Shown: positions 22,717 to 35,871 of the stretch, one piece after another
Layout of the letters: each line of letters opens with the position of its first letter
Numbering within the stretch: the stretch's first letter is position 1
Source: Vicugna pacos
Taxonomy: Eukaryota > Chordata > Mammalia > Artiodactyla > Camelidae
DNA length: 64,000 nucleotides
Assembly (NCBI RefSeq): GCF_048564905.1
Contig: NC_132989.1
Coordinates: 103,890,257 to 103,954,256 of the forward strand
Reading direction: 5' to 3'
Program-made: the position numbers and the translations under genes
The notes under the pieces: generated by a model
Seen by the model: only the letters and a program-made list of their open reading frames with translations
Told to the model about the DNA's origin: nothing
Databases searched by the model: none

Positions 22717-25181
22717 CCCACTCCAGCTTTACAGAAATATAATTAACAAATAAAAATTATATATATTTAAGGTATACAACATGATTTTTTGATATACATT
22801 GTGAAGTAATCATCACAATCAAGCTAATTAACATTTTATCACCTCACGTTAACATTTTTTTTTTTTTTGGTGCTCAGAACACTTCACCCTAATCAACCAG
22901 CAAATTTCAAGTATCCAGTACAGAATTGTTAACTACAGTCATATTTCTGTAACTTAGATCTCCAGATCTTATTAATCTTGCATAACTGAAAATTTGTAAC
23001 CCTTAATCAACAGCTCCCTTTTCATATGCTAGTCCCTGGCAACCATCATTCTACTCTCTGCTTCTATAAGTTTGACAATTTAACATTCTACGCATACGAG
23101 ATAATGCAATATTTGTCCTTCTCTGTCTGACTAATTACTTCACTTAGCATAATGCCTTCCAGTTGACCATTCTCCAGATAACCAAAATGTCATCCTGTCA
23201 TCCATGTTGCCACAAATAGCAGGATTTCCTTGTTTTTAAAGGCTGAAAATATTCCATTTTATATATATATATATATATATATATCACTTTTTCTTTATTC
23301 ACTCATCCATCGATGGATGTTTAGTATGCTTCTATACCTTAGCTATTGTGAGTAATGCTGTAGTGAACATGGATTGCAGATACCTCTTCAAGGCAATGAT
23401 TTCATTCCCTTTGGATATGTACACAGAGGTGGGATTGTTGGACTGTATGACTGTTCTATTTTGAAATTTTCCAAGAACCTCCATACTTGTTTTCCATAAT
23501 GAATGTGCTAATTTACATTCTCACCAATAGTATACAAAGGTTCCATTTTCTCCATATCCTTCTTCAGGTATTCCTATCTCTTGTCTTTTTGATACTAGCT
23601 ATTCTAACAGGTGTAAGATGATGTCTCATTGTGATTTTGATTTGCGTTTCCCTGATGACTGGTAATGTTCAGCTCCTTTTCATATAACTCCTTGCCATTT
23701 GTATGTCTTTTGAGAAATGTCTGAGTCCTCTGTTCATTTTAAAGTCAGACTATTTGCTCTGTTGCTATGCAGTTATATGAAGTCCTGGAATATTTTGTAT
23801 ATTAAACCCTTACCAATATATGGTTTGCAAATATTTTCTCTCATTTGCCTTTTCACCCTGTTGACTGTTTCCTTTGCTGCGTAGAAGCTTTTTAGTTTGA
23901 TGCAATCCTGCTTATCATCTTTTGCATTTGTTGCCTACGCTTTTGGAGTCATACCCAAAAAAATAACTGACCACACTAACGTCAATAAACTTTTTCTCCA
24001 TACCTTCTTTTAGTAGTTTTGTTGTTTCAGGTTGCATGTTTACATCTTTAATCCACTTTGAATTGTTTTTTGTATATGGTATGAGATAAGGATTCAGTTT
24101 GAGTCTTTTATATGTGACTATCCAATTTTTCCAACATCATTTATTGAAGAAGTAATTCTTTCCCCATTTATATGTTCTTGGCACACAATTTTGAAGATGA
24201 ATTGACCATAAATTTGTGGATTTATTTCTGGGTTATCCAGTCTGTTCCACTAGTCTATATGCCTGTTTTTAGGTGAGTCTATACTGTTTTGATTGCTGTA
24301 ACTTTATAATTTATTTTGAAATCAGGAATTGTGATGCCTCCAGATTTGTTCTTCCTGCTTAAGACTGCTTTGATTATTCTGGGTCTTTTGTGACTACATA
24401 GGATTTTTAGGATTGTCTTTTTTTATTTCTGTAAAGAATACCATTGGGATTTTGATAAGTATTGCACTGAATGTGCAGATCATTTTGGGTAGTATGGACA
24501 TTTTAACAAAATTACTTTTTCCATGAACATGGAATGTCTTTCCATTTAGCTGTGTCTTCTTTAATTTTATTAATGTTTTATAATTTTCAGTAAGCAAATC
24601 TTTCACCTTTATGGTTAGGTTTATTCCAAAGTATTTTGTTCATTTTTTGCTATTTTAAATGGGATTGTTTTCTTAAAATTCCTTTTCAGATAGTTCATTC
24701 TTTGCACATAGAAAAATGACTGATTTTTGTAGGTTAATTTTGTAACCTGCAATATTACTAAATTGATTTATTAGTTCTCACAGTTATCCTGTTGAGTCTC
24801 TAGGATTTTCTACACATATGATCATGTCATCTGCAAAGAGAGGTAATTTTGCTTTTCTTCTGAATTGGATTCCTATTTTTCCTTGTTTAATTCAGTTGGC
24901 TAAGAATCACAGTACTATTTAAATAGAAGTGGAAACAGTGGGCATCTTTGGGCTTCTTAGAGGAAAAGCTTTCTTTCTTTTCTCCAATGACCATAATGTT
25001 AGCTGTGGGCTTTCCATATATAGACTTACTGTGCTGAGGTGCATTCCTTCTATACCTATTTTGTTGAGAGTTTAAAAAAAAATTTTGTCATTGGTGGATG
25101 TTGAATTTTCTCTAAAGCCTTTTCTACATCTATTGAGATGATCTTTTTTAAAAAAAATTCTGTTAGTGTTGTAAATGTGAT
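22717..25181 (-). mobile_element. 5'-truncated L1 (RT domain to 3' end), 2.5 kb
   Basis: The best-preserved long L1 here. On the minus strand it begins inside the ORF2 reverse-transcriptase domain and runs through the rest of ORF2 (ending near 23100) and the 3' UTR to about 22717. The catalytic FADD box is legible at 24826-24837 (complement of 'gtcatctgcaaa'). Many canonical antisense phrases are in order, such as 'ctgtaaagaataccattggg', 'ttattgaagaagtaattc' and 'agcataatgccttcc'. Only short open frames remain. There is no 5' UTR, ORF1 or endonuclease region. An (AT)n run at 23260-23284 expanded within it. Confidence 0.95.
23260..23284. repeat. (AT)n microsatellite inside L1
   Basis: About 12 AT units at the 'ttccatttta' position of the antisense ORF2 end. 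The L1 at 29914-31643 expanded a dinucleotide run at the same internal position. Confidence 0.95.
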
Positions 25182-25194
25182 GCATCATTTCTTC
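25182..25194. repeat. Target-site duplication, right copy
   Basis: 'gcatcatttcttc' immediately follows the truncated 5' end of the L1 and pairs with 22704-22716. Confidence 0.85.
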
Positions 25195-26879
25195 AAAAAG
25201 CTCTCCAGTACTGTTTCAAACATTTTCTTCAAATGTGAAAACTCTTATCCAACTGTTAAAGTTGGTTACAATATTATGTAATAAAAGTTAAGTGACAGTT
25301 TAATTAAATGTAAGTGGAATCACTGATGCATATATTTCAGTTGAGCTGAGGAAACAGTAACAGTCATAAGCAATTTTACACATGTTAGGGCAATGCCAAC
25401 AAGAATGGCTACAACCTGGCCAACAGTAATCATTAAACTTGTCTTGGTTTGGAAAAATTTACAATATGAAAAAAGTCTTAAAATTCATAAAATACAGAAC
25501 ATGAAAATGCCATTAAATGGATAACATCTATGCAAACCGACTATAAATATAAGGGTTAATGTTTTTGCTTATGTTTAGCTTATATACTGACTAGATTCAC
25601 TTGGCATTTTATACCACTTTTAAGCAGACTTCTCTCAAATTATAAATAAAGTAATTCCAAAGCCACAATATGGATTTCTTGTTTAAAAAAATTAATGTTG
25701 CAGATTTCTATGGCATTCTTCCTAGATTTCCCAACAAGACAGACTTCATTCCTCCATCTTCTAGTACTGACAATCTTAATCTAAGTCCTTCTCCAGGAAC
25801 TGCCTTCCAGGGTAGCCTGCAGTCCATAATTGTTTAAGCACAATGCTTGCTTTACCACAAAATATAAAGCAGCATCTAGCTTCTCCCTTTCACACTGGGG
25901 GACACATTTTAAAACTGGTAACAGCCAAGAACAAAATGACTCTTGAAATAGAACTAGAAATCCGTATAAGATGCACAAGCCAAACTTGGATTCAATTATA
26001 CCACTGGGGAGACATAAAAGTGCCTATTTCAGAAATGGCATATACAGAAGAGCAGATGTCTTGATGATAGTCATCAAACAGATTTCATGTTTATAGTACA
26101 CAAAAGTATTAGCTGCTACTGTATAAAAAATAAAAAGACAAAATATGCCACAGCACTTGAATAAAAATAAATATACACATTTATTTTCCTTTAACCTCAG
26201 AATCTACATGTTGCATGCTGCCTGCTCTAACTGATCACGAAAAACTCAAATCTAGAACCTGCTGGCAGAGCTATTCAATACTTTCACTCCTACACCAAAT
26301 AATTATGAGTATTTGTAAAGCTTAATTACAGGACATTTTCTATTCAAAGTCTGAGGTAATGCACGACTAAATATAAATTGATCATATTTAATAAAGTTTG
26401 CTTTGCTTATAATGAAAATATAAAGAAATACTGTAGTACATATTATAAATCACATAATTTACTGCCTCTCTCTAACAATTAGCTACCAATAGTGTTATTT
26501 TCCAGGGGAGGATTGAGAAGTACCTGTATATTTAAAAAATCAAATAAAAACTTTATCTATAATTTTGTACAGGGTAACGTGTTCTACATTACTTTAAATA
26601 AAATCAACCTATTTACCTTTTATTCTTTATGACACGAAACCATTGTTGCTTTGTTGTGTCCCCTAAATAGCTCATGTATTTAACAGTATCTAACAGTTCT
26701 ATCTCTCTGATTTCCTCAGTGCTGGTTCACCTATCAGTTTTTGGGAAATTAGTATGAAACTGAATATAAACTAACTTTATTAATGAGGTAAGTGATCAGC
26801 CTCAGGAGTTGATTAACAATGAATGCTTCAGTAATGCTCCAGATTTGCCTGTACTTTTAATGAAGTTTAATAAAACTGC
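25195..26879. other. Unassigned sequence
   Basis: No gene or named repeat. A 73-codon plus frame (25843-26064) overlaps a minus frame (25781-25978). Neither shows a domain, and overlap on both strands argues for chance. Confidence 0.5.
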
Positions 26880-27285
26880 ATCAGTTAACTACTGTTACAT
26901 AAAACCACCTAACATCCGGTGGCTTGAAACAACATTTATTATTGTTAATGCATCTGCTTGTCACTGAGGGGTTGCTGCTTAAAATGGAACTTGGCTGGGG
27001 CAGTTCAGCTGTGGTGGTTCTGACACACCTGGCTACCTCCCCCTCCTTGTTCCACCATCCTCCCATGGTGATGTCAAGAGTGCAAGCAAGCTAATGGAAA
27101 GATAAGACTTTTTCTGATCTCAGCTTGGATTGAATGCCCTAAAAGTTTGATTCTTCTCACATATCATTGTCCTTAGCAAGACACTGGGCCAAGCACAATG
27201 CCAAGGGACTCTGTCCACGATGTGGCTATGACAAGGCTATGGATAAGACGAGGATTGGAGGATGGGAGTCAAGAATCCCACCCAC
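26880..27285. repeat. Ancient interspersed repeat, LTR-like, unassigned family
   Basis: 'cagttaactactgttacata' followed by 'ggtggcttgaaacaacattt' is the hallmark start of a widespread mammalian repeat ('cagttactattgctgcataacaaa ... gtggcttaaaacaaca'). The far end, 'ggccaagcacaatgccaagg' and 'ggctatggataagacgagga', also fits that family's order. It is a broken fossil. The family name should come from a library search. Confidence 0.5.
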
Positions 27286-27384
27286 CACACATGCACACAA
27301 ACAATAACAGAAACAAAAAAGGAATATTACTCCACTATTACAGTTTTTGTTTGTTTTTCTCCCCAATATTTATCACTGACTTTG

Positions 27385-28710
27385 TAAACTGAAATATGGT
27401 CAGTTGCAATGTGTCAATCTTTGGTGTACAGCACAATGTCCTAGTCATACATATACATACATATAATCATTTTCATATTCTTTTTCATTAAAGGTTATTA
27501 CAACATATTGAATATAGTTCCCTGTACTACAGAGAAGAAATTTGACTTTTATCTATTTTTATATATGGCAGTTAATATTTGCAAATCTCAAACTCCCAAA
27601 TTAATTTTTTCACACCCCTTTTCCCTGGTAAGATTGATTACTATGTCTGTGAGTCTGTTTCTGTTTTGTAGATGAGTTCATAGTGTCCTTTTTTTTCTTT
27701 TTTTCAGATTCCACATATGAGTGACATCATATGGTATTCTTCTTTCTCTTTCTAGTTTACTTCACTTAGAATGACAATCTCCAGGTCAATCCATGTTGCT
27801 GCAAATGGCATTATTTTATTCTTTTTTATGGCTGAGTAGTGTTCCATTGTATAAATAGACCACAGCTTCTTTATCCAGTCACCTGTTGATGGACATTTAG
27901 GTTGCTTCCATATCTTGGCTATCATATGTAGTGCTGCTATGAACACTGAGGTACATGTATCTTTTCAAATTAGAGTTCCTTCTGGATATATGCCCAAGAC
28001 TGGGATTGCCAAATCATATGGTAAGTCTATTTTTAGTTTTTTTGAGGAATCCCCATACTGTTTTCCATAATCGCTGCATCAAACTACATCCCCACCAACA
28101 GCGTAGGAGGGTTCCCTTTTCTCCACAGCCTCTCCAGCATTTATCATTCATGGACTTTTGAATGATGACCATTCTGACTAATGTGAAGTCATACCTCATT
28201 ACAGTTTTGAATTGCATTTCTCTGATAATTAGTGATATTGAGCATTTTTTCATATGCCTATCGATCATTTATATGTCTTCAATGGAGAATTGCTTGTTTA
28301 GGTCTTCTGCCCAGTTTTGGATTGGGTTGTTTGTTTTTTTCTTTTTAAGTTGCATGAGCTGTTTATGTATTTATCTGTCACTCGCATCATTTTCAAACAT
28401 TTTCTTCCATTCTGTAAGTTGTCATTTTGTTTTGCTTATGGTTTCCTTTGCTGTGAAAAAGTTTATAAATTTAATTAGGTCCCACTTGTTTATTTTTGCT
28501 TTTATTTCTATTGCCTGGGTAGACTGCCCTAGGAGAACACTGCTAAGATTTATGTCAGAGAATATTTTGCCTATGTTTTCTTCTAGGAGATTTATTGTAT
28601 CTTATCTTATATTTAAGTCTTTAAGCCATTTTTGAGCTTATTTTTGTGTAAGAAGTGAAGGAGTGTTCTAACTTCACTGATTTATATGCTGCTAGCCAGT
28701 TTTCTCAACA
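27385..28710 (-). mobile_element. 5'-truncated L1 3' end, 1.3 kb
   Basis: Minus-strand L1. The 3' UTR occupies about 27385-27710 (plus strand shows 'gatagttccctgtac'-type sequence near 27510-27530) and the ORF2 C-terminus lies rightwards. The minus-strand frame at 27752-27946 reads [36 protein letters not shown], and 28014-28268 carries [11 protein letters not shown]. The 157-codon plus-strand frame at 28162-28635 is antisense to ORF2 and meaningless. The T-rich 'gtttttgtttgtttttctcc' just left is the decayed poly(A). No confident target-site duplication was found. Confidence 0.92.
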
Positions 28711-29900
28711 CTCTTTAAAAAAAATCTTAGGTTTACTCTAATTTTATTGAAAATGCCACATACTTATTTTCCATAATGTATTTTTTCTAATTGAAAGAAA
28801 AGTCATTTGTAATCAAACCTAAGAATTCTAAATTTTATCATTTTATATATCAATAAGAAAAAATGTTTTCAGTTTAATTTTGACACCCCATGTATTACAA
28901 GCTACAATCTGACTTCAGATATGTTAAAATAATTTTTTTAAAGCTTTATAAGTGAATAAAATATGCCCTTTATAAAATGTGGTCTTTTCTACATTTAGAG
29001 GATTTTTTTCCCTTGGATTTATTCATTTTTTTACTTCACCTAAATTCAAAAAGTCCTTTTTTCCTTCAGTTTTTACTCTGCATTTTAGAAGAAATGCCAA
29101 GACATCTAGCATTAGAAAATAAGAAAATTGTTGCAGCTTCCTAACATTCCTGATTTTCACCTGGATTTATATATTTTAAAATAAATTATCTTACATTTCT
29201 CTATTTATAGTAAATTCTTACATTGAGAAACATTATATGTATTACATACACTTAATATATATATATTTAAAGACCTCTTAAAAAACAATTAAAATTTGCT
29301 TCTAAGAGACAAGAGTAACCTACAGTTGAGGATGCCCTTTCAGGTCAATATTATTAAAAAGGAGAAGACAAAATGGACCAAAGACTACCTATTACATTTA
29401 TGTAAAAGTTTTGTCCATAGGAAGCCCTGAAGGTTACAAAGTGTCTTCTTATCTGCTTTTCTTTGAAGATCTTGGAAAATTTTCCTTGTGATGCTTATTT
29501 AATAAGAAGAAAGAGGAAAAAATATGAGAAAGGTGGAAAGAAGTGGACTCTGTCTGAGTGAAGATTAAAGCTTCAGTTTATCCGTAGATCTTGGGCTGCA
29601 TTCAGTTGAGATCAGAGAAAAAAACAAAAAGTAATTTTCATTGCTAGAAAATCAATTTAACAATTTTTCTAATTTACCTTTTGATATTTTAGCTTTTATT
29701 ATCTTCCTTCCTCTGATATATATTTATTAAGATGGGTGTCCTCAATTTTGTTGGAATTTCAGAATCTCATTGGGTCACTGTAAAAACAATAAGCCACTGT
29801 GACATATATTCTGCCAACCTGTGGTGTGGGCACTGGAGCAGCTAGTGCATCACTGTCATTGACCAATGCCCTCTACCTTAGATAAGTAGATTTTACCTAA
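28711..29900. other. Unassigned AT-rich sequence
   Basis: No gene or clear repeat seen between two L1 copies. Confidence 0.5.
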
Positions 29901-29913
29901 GGTAAATTCTCAG
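29901..29913. repeat. Target-site duplication, left copy
   Basis: 'ggtaaattctcag' pairs with 'ggtaaattctaag' at 31644-31656 (12 of 13). Confidence 0.85.
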
Positions 29914-29965
29914 GGTTTTCTTCCTCTAGTTTTATTGAGGTATAACTGACAAATAAAATTTGTCA

Positions 29966-30015
29966 CACACATCCATTGTGAAATGATTACCACACATCCA
30001 TTGTGAAATGATTAC
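29966..30015. repeat. Tandem duplication, 2 x 25 bp, inside L1
   Basis: 'cacacatccattgtgaaatg' plus 'attac' is repeated exactly at 29966-29990 and 29991-30015. It lies in the L1 3' UTR; identity of the copies means the duplication is much younger than the L1. Confidence 0.97.
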
Positions 30016-30427
30016 CACAATCAAGTTAATTAACACATCCATAATCTCATAAAGTTACCTTTCTTGTTTGTGGTGAGAATGCCTGATTTACTCTCTTAGC
30101 AAATTTCAAGTACAAAATATAGCATTATTAACCAGAGTCACCATGTTGTACATTAACTTCCCAGAACTTACTCATCTTGCAACTGAAAGTTTGTACCCTG
30201 TGACTAACATCTCTTTCTTTCCCTGACTCTTCAGCCCCAGCAACCAATATTCTACTCTGTTTGTATGGGTTCAATTACTTTTTAGATTCCACATAAGAAT
30301 GAGATCATACAGAATTTTTGCTTCTCTGTCTGGTCTTTTTAACTTACCATAATGTCCTCCAGATTTATCCACATTGTTGCAAAAGGCAAGATTTACTTCT
30401 TTCTCATAGCTGAATAATATTCTATTT

Positions 30428-30428
<1 letters not shown>

Positions 30429-30477
<49 letters not shown>
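30429..30477. repeat. (TG)n(TA)n(CA)n microsatellite
   Basis: A TG run passes through TA into a CA run, making a near-perfect palindrome of about 49 bp. It causes the mirrored 'YIYIYI' frames on both strands. Confidence 0.97.
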
Positions 30478-31643
30478 TTACTTTTTTATTCATTCATCTG
30501 TTGATGAACACTTCAGTTGTTTTCATATCTCAGCTATTGTGAATAATGATGCAATGAACATTGAAGGTAGGTATCTCTTCAAGGTACTGGTTACGTTTCC
30601 ATTGGATATACATACAGAAATGGGATTGCTAGATCTTACTGTAGTTCTGTTTATAATTTTTTGAGAGATTTTTATATTGATTTTCATAGTAGCTGTACAA
30701 GTATATATTCCACCAGCAGTGTAAAAGACTCCCCCATTCTCAGCATTCTCGCTAGCACTTACCTATTGTCTTTTTGATAATAGCCATTCTAACAGGTGTG
30801 AAGGGACATAGCATAGCTTTGATTTTCATTTCCTGGGTGATTAGTAGTGTTGAGTATCTTTTCATGTACCTGCTGGTCACTTGTATATCTTTTTTGAGAG
30901 ATGTCTAGGTCCTTTGTTATTTTTTAATTGGGATATTATTTTTTGTATTGAGTTGTATGAGTTCCTTATGTATATTTTCCATTAACCTCTCATCAGATAT
31001 ATGATTTGTAAATATTTTCTCTCATTCCATGAGTTGTCTTTTCATTCTATTGTTTATTTTGCAGAAGTTTTTTAGTTTTATGTAGTCCTTTTTTTTTTTT
31101 AAGTTTTGCATTTGGTGCCTGTGCTTTTGGTGTCAAACCCAGAACAAAATTACTGCAGGGACAATGTCAAGCAGCTTCTTCCTTTTCTTCTAGGAATTTA
31201 ATGGTTTCAAGCTTTAAGTCTTGAATGCAATTGTAGTCAATTTTCTAAGTGGTATAAGATGGGGTATAGTTTCATTCTTTCACATGTAGATATCCAGTTT
31301 TCCCAACACCATTTATTGAAAAGAGTGTCCTTTCCTTACTATGTATTCCTCACGCCCTTGTCAAAGATTAGTTGACTGTATAAGTGTGGATTTATTGCTG
31401 GTATCCCTATTATGTTCATGAATTTGAAAAATTAATATCGTTAAAATGTTCATATGACCCAAAACAGTCAACAGATCCATAAAAACCCTAACAAAACTGC
31501 AAAGGCATTTTTCACAGAAATAGAAAAAAATCCTAAAATTTAATGGAACCATAAAGGACCCCAAATAGCTGAAACAATCTTGAAAAAGAAGAACTACGCT
31601 GGAGACGTCACTCTCTGATTTCAAACTGTATTACAATGCTCAG

Positions 31644-31656
31644 GGTAAATTCTAAG
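31644..31656. repeat. Target-site duplication, right copy
   Basis: 'ggtaaattctaag' follows the flipped L1 segment and pairs with 29901-29913. Confidence 0.85.
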
Positions 31657-32664
31657 CTTTGAAGGACAATATATTTCCACAGAAAGTTTGAGAAAAAGAA
31701 AATAAAAATTACTGTAGAAGTTACGTATCTTGAAATTGCTCATGCTCCTATGTCTCTTAGCTGTCTGGTTATATTCAGGGCACTCTGTTGATTCTAACTA
31801 AATTCTGTATGATATTTCACTCTGATACATGATAGAATTTGTTTGGGGCATTCACATTCACGTCATTCTAAGCATATCCTGTACTGATAGCATGCACGAG
31901 TCCAACTGGTTACAGGTCAAACCCAATATCAAGAGAAGAATTGAATTTATTGACAAATTCTTCACTACAGTGAAAATAATTAGCTAAAATACTCAAGATC
32001 AGTTTAGTGACTCAGAAACAAATTGGCTCAGTTTTGTTAAAAAATAAAACATTTACAATGTTATTTTTAAATGATGTGAATCTTCTCCAGGGACTAATCT
32101 AATGGGCTCCTTAGCTGATTTTGGTTATTGATGACCACACCTGGTTTCTATTCCCTTTACTGTCACAGTTCATTCCTGATTAGGCTGCCTACTGGAGTCT
32201 CATTGCCAAGTCTAGAAAACAAATTGATAAGCATAAGTATCTTCTAGTTCCAAATTCAAGTTACCATATACATAGTTTGCACTACCAGCCCAAGGGAGCG
32301 CTGTCCAGGTACTGATTTTGGGCTGTCTTCATGCTTACTTTCTCACATCCTAATCACCTCAACTAAACAGAAACAGCACTGCTTATTGAAGTGCTGCAGC
32401 TAAGAATACTTTTAAACAGTTCTTCTTATCATGTATTTTCTAACTATATGGTTGAGGTTGGATTTCTCAATTTCATACTGTATACATTTTCCCTTTCTTA
32501 TTGAGTATGACTGATGCATCAACTTGGTATTAGAAGAATTTTTTCAAAGCTCCTTCCAACCATCCTGTCAAGAGAGGAAGTTGTATCTTGCTTCCTCTTC
32601 ACAGACACAATCAAAAATATTATTTGCCCTGCTGCAGATTTCAACCATTACCTGAATTTCCTAA
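31657..32664. other. Unassigned sequence
   Basis: No gene or named repeat recognised. Confidence 0.5.
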
Positions 32665-32885
32665 TAATAAGTAATATGTAGTGAGTGCTTTCTATTTTCC
32701 AGACACTGTTCTTATTATTTTTCATGAACTGTGCAATTAAATTCACAAATAGTTCTATATATTTGGTACTGTCTTTTCTCAAATTTTATACAAGTACCTA
32801 AGACACATAAAAGTTAGGTCACTTGCTACATGTAATGAAGTTAATAGTCAGTGGAAGCAGAGTTTGAAACAGATACCACCATCTT
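32665..32885 (+). repeat. MIR SINE, nearly full length
   Basis: 'gtagtgagtgctttctattt', 'tccagacactgttcttatta', 'aagttaggtcacttgctaca', then 'gtggaagcagagtttgaaac' follow the MIR consensus in order ('tattgagtgcttactatgtgccaggcactg ... gttaagtaacttgcc ... agtggcagagccgggattcgaac'). Typical old divergence. Confidence 0.75.
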
Positions 32886-35871
32886 AAATAATATGTAACG
32901 GTGCCTCTTCATACATTTAAATAAAAGTATTTTTGGCATCAATTACTTCAAAATCTTTCAAAAATTTACACTTCTCAGAAAGTGGGCTTTGTTTAAATTG
33001 GGTAACTACTCAGTTTTAATTCATTTATTCTACATTCCTTTTATTTTTTGAATTTTTACCAAATAATTTAGATATATTTCTGTTATTCTTTCGATTTTTT
33101 AGGCTATTATTTTTTTAGCAAATCTTTCATATGGAGGTCACTCAAGCTCTTTGATAAATTCAGTATCATGCCACATGCACATAGTACATTTAATTATAAA
33201 AATGTTCAAGAATGCTAGATAAATATCACTTTTTATATTCCTAATTTAACACTGATGCAAAACTATTGTTTTGTCTTCATCAACGTTGTTAATAAGATGT
33301 CTTAAAAAAAAATCACACTGAAAAGACCATGAAGAACTATTACTGAAGTTCTTAAGGACAAAGATGGAGAGGTGGATAATAGAAATGTCAGGTTATTCTT
33401 TTTCATTGCTAGAAAATTATTTATGTAATTTATTAAATATGCACTGAATACTTACTCTACTTATTTATCTGACTCTCACTGTGCTTCAGTAGGCCACTGG
33501 AGAGTAATTACATCATCGTATGCTAAAAATCCAGGTGCCATTATGCTTTGTTCCTATGGGAGGGGCCAATTTACCACAAATTTTATTTGCCAAATGCTTT
33601 TGATAATACTGCTTTGAACTAATTCTCTCTTTAACTGATAAAAAGTTAAAATAGACAGATACACAAAGTTTTAGAGGTAAAAATTAATTTTCAGTTCAAA
33701 TATTTTTCTTTATAAATGTGCACTGCATTTTCTTACATTCTTTACTGTTATGTCATTATGCAAGTACATTTCTCCTAATTATATCTTCCTATCATTATTT
33801 ACAATGTATTGAAACTAGTATCACCTATTTTGGAAAACAAAAAGGATAAAAATAAACAAGTAGATGATTATATAATTAAGAAGGATTTAAATTCATTATT
33901 TAATATGGATATGTAGGATAGGGGAATGAAAATAGGGCTAAGATGGGGAGAAGTAAGAATAAGGAGGAAGCAAGTAAGAAATTTCAAACTGTACAAAAAT
34001 AAAATAGGCCTATTTATTATGATCCCATTTATTTAAGAACATATATAAAATCTGTATCTATTTATATATTTTAAAGAATATGAAAGAATAAAATATATAA
34101 TTGTACAAATGTATGCTGTAGTCTTTGTAATCTCCCCCAATAAAGCACTAATTTTTGCAATCTACAAAATCTCTACAATCTTTTTTTAGATAAGAAATTT
34201 ATGTTCTTATATTTTTAATAAACAGTAATTTCATTCAGATAAATCAGTTCATAGAAAATTAAAGTATATCTTACACCTATTGGATAAATAAAAGATCAAT
34301 AATGGATAATTTTCGCTGATATGTAATAATGTATTAATGTGTTTTGGCAAAGATTAAGGTTTTCAGAAAAATATCTGCCCTTCAGCCAAAAATAACTCTA
34401 ACTCAGAGAACAAACCAAAGCCATTTCTGAGAAATGTACTGAAAAATGCAGTGTACTCTGTACAGACTACATTTCAAATCATGGACTGTCCTTAACTCCA
34501 ACATTAAATGGATCTATACAGTAACATATCAGAAATACATATTGTTCGAAATGTAGTAACAAACTAGATGGTACACTGTCCGTACACACACACACACACA
34601 CGGAAATGATCACACTTTTACAGGTGAGAGAGGGAAAAAAACAATGTATAGTGTGAAACAAAAAAGTAAGCAGATGAGGGTAAAATAATTCTTGCAACAA
34701 TATGGTCAATGGGGTTTATCAAATCCTAGATTTAAGGGAATAAAGCTCGAAAATTAAAATTTAGAAGCCCATAATTCATTTTCATTTTACACAGTTTTGC
34801 TATTTTCATAATTAAGAGATATTTTGTTTCATCTTAAAATCAATAATAGCACACTTGTTTTACTTTTTTCGTTCAGGAAAAGATTGAACCCAGGTCAAAA
34901 ATATGAAAATTTAGATAGTAGTTTGATCCCTGTTTGCTATGATCCACATTAAGCAAAATAACAACATATATTTATGTTTTTCTGGATTTGGGGCACATAG
35001 CAGATTTATTAACAACTTCTTTTCCTATACAAAGTTCTTATGAACAAATATTGATTAGAGCAATTTAAATAAGAATCATAAAATAAAAAGATCAGAGATT
35101 TTAGTACTGATACAGCTGTGAAATATTCTCATTAAGTTATTTTTATTGCCTTTGTTATATATAAGATGTCCTCAAATTCTGATTTCCTCGAATTTACAAG
35201 TTAATACAACATCTGTTAAGAATCATTCCTTCAATTTTAATTTTAACTTCCTTTCAGCAAATCCTATCTGGACACGATACCTTATTGACCATTTTAAAAA
35301 TTTTCATAGCTTTACATTTTTTATTATTTTTAAAGATGTTATTATTAATGTGGTCTCTCACACTGCCAGAACTGAAGATTAACCTGTTCAATTTCTCATA
35401 TAATTATTGCTAAATTAATATTAACATATTCAGATAAAAATAATTTTAAAATTACTAGAATTTTATCTTATTCTACATACATTAATACCAACATAAGCCT
35501 ATACTTTGAAACAAAGTCTTATTCTTCTTTTTAGGATGTTGAAAATATTATGAAGTTAATCTGTATAATTAATTCACAAAAAGTTTCCTTGTTATATAAA
35601 AGATTAAGTGCTGGTCTGCTTTTTCTTATAATAATTTACTGACTGTTTACACTTTGTGAAACTGTATCCTCATTAAGCCTGCAGCAGTAACTTTTTCAAA
35701 TGCTATGGATTTTATTTTATGGAGAAATAAAATTTCTTGAGTCAACAATAGGTTATAATGATTTTTTTGTGCATTTTTGCACGGTGTGAGCATGCCAGAG
35801 AATTAATGAACTGTGAAAGCGGCTGTGCATTTTGTCCAAGTACTAATAATTGTTCTCACAATTGATATATT
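32886..35871. other. Unassigned AT-rich sequence
   Basis: No gene seen. It contains a short (AC)n at 34583-34601. The plus frame 35146-35382 and minus frame 34479-34709 have no recognisable features. Confidence 0.5.
34583..34601. repeat. (AC)n microsatellite
   Basis: About nine AC units. Confidence 0.95.

Larger units (their letters stand above)
29914..31643 (-). mobile_element. L1 with inverted 5' segment (twin priming), 1.7 kb
   Basis: From about 29925 to 31408 the plus strand is antisense L1: 3' UTR ('tttattgaggtataactgac'), then the ORF2 end and interior ('ccagttttcccaacaccatt', 'ttattgctggtatccctat'). At about 31409 the orientation flips, and 31409-31640 reads as sense ORF2 ('attaatatcgttaaaatgtt', 'ttcttgaaaaagaagaacta', 'tgatttcaaactgtattaca'). 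In L1 coordinates the outer end of the flipped piece lies a few dozen bases upstream of where the main piece starts, as twin priming predicts. Matching duplications flank the whole. No open ORF2 remains. Confidence 0.94.

Noticed and set aside
22717-25181. Possibility of an active L1
   Set aside because: No 5' UTR, ORF1 or endonuclease domain is present, and ORF2 is broken into short frames.
25781-26064. Overlapping frames on both strands
   Set aside because: Opposite-strand overlap, no motif, no conservation evidence available.
28162-28635. Longest open frame in the window (157 codons, plus strand)
   Set aside because: It lies antisense across L1 ORF2 and 3' sequence. The minus strand encodes the recognisable L1 protein, so the plus frame is a shadow.
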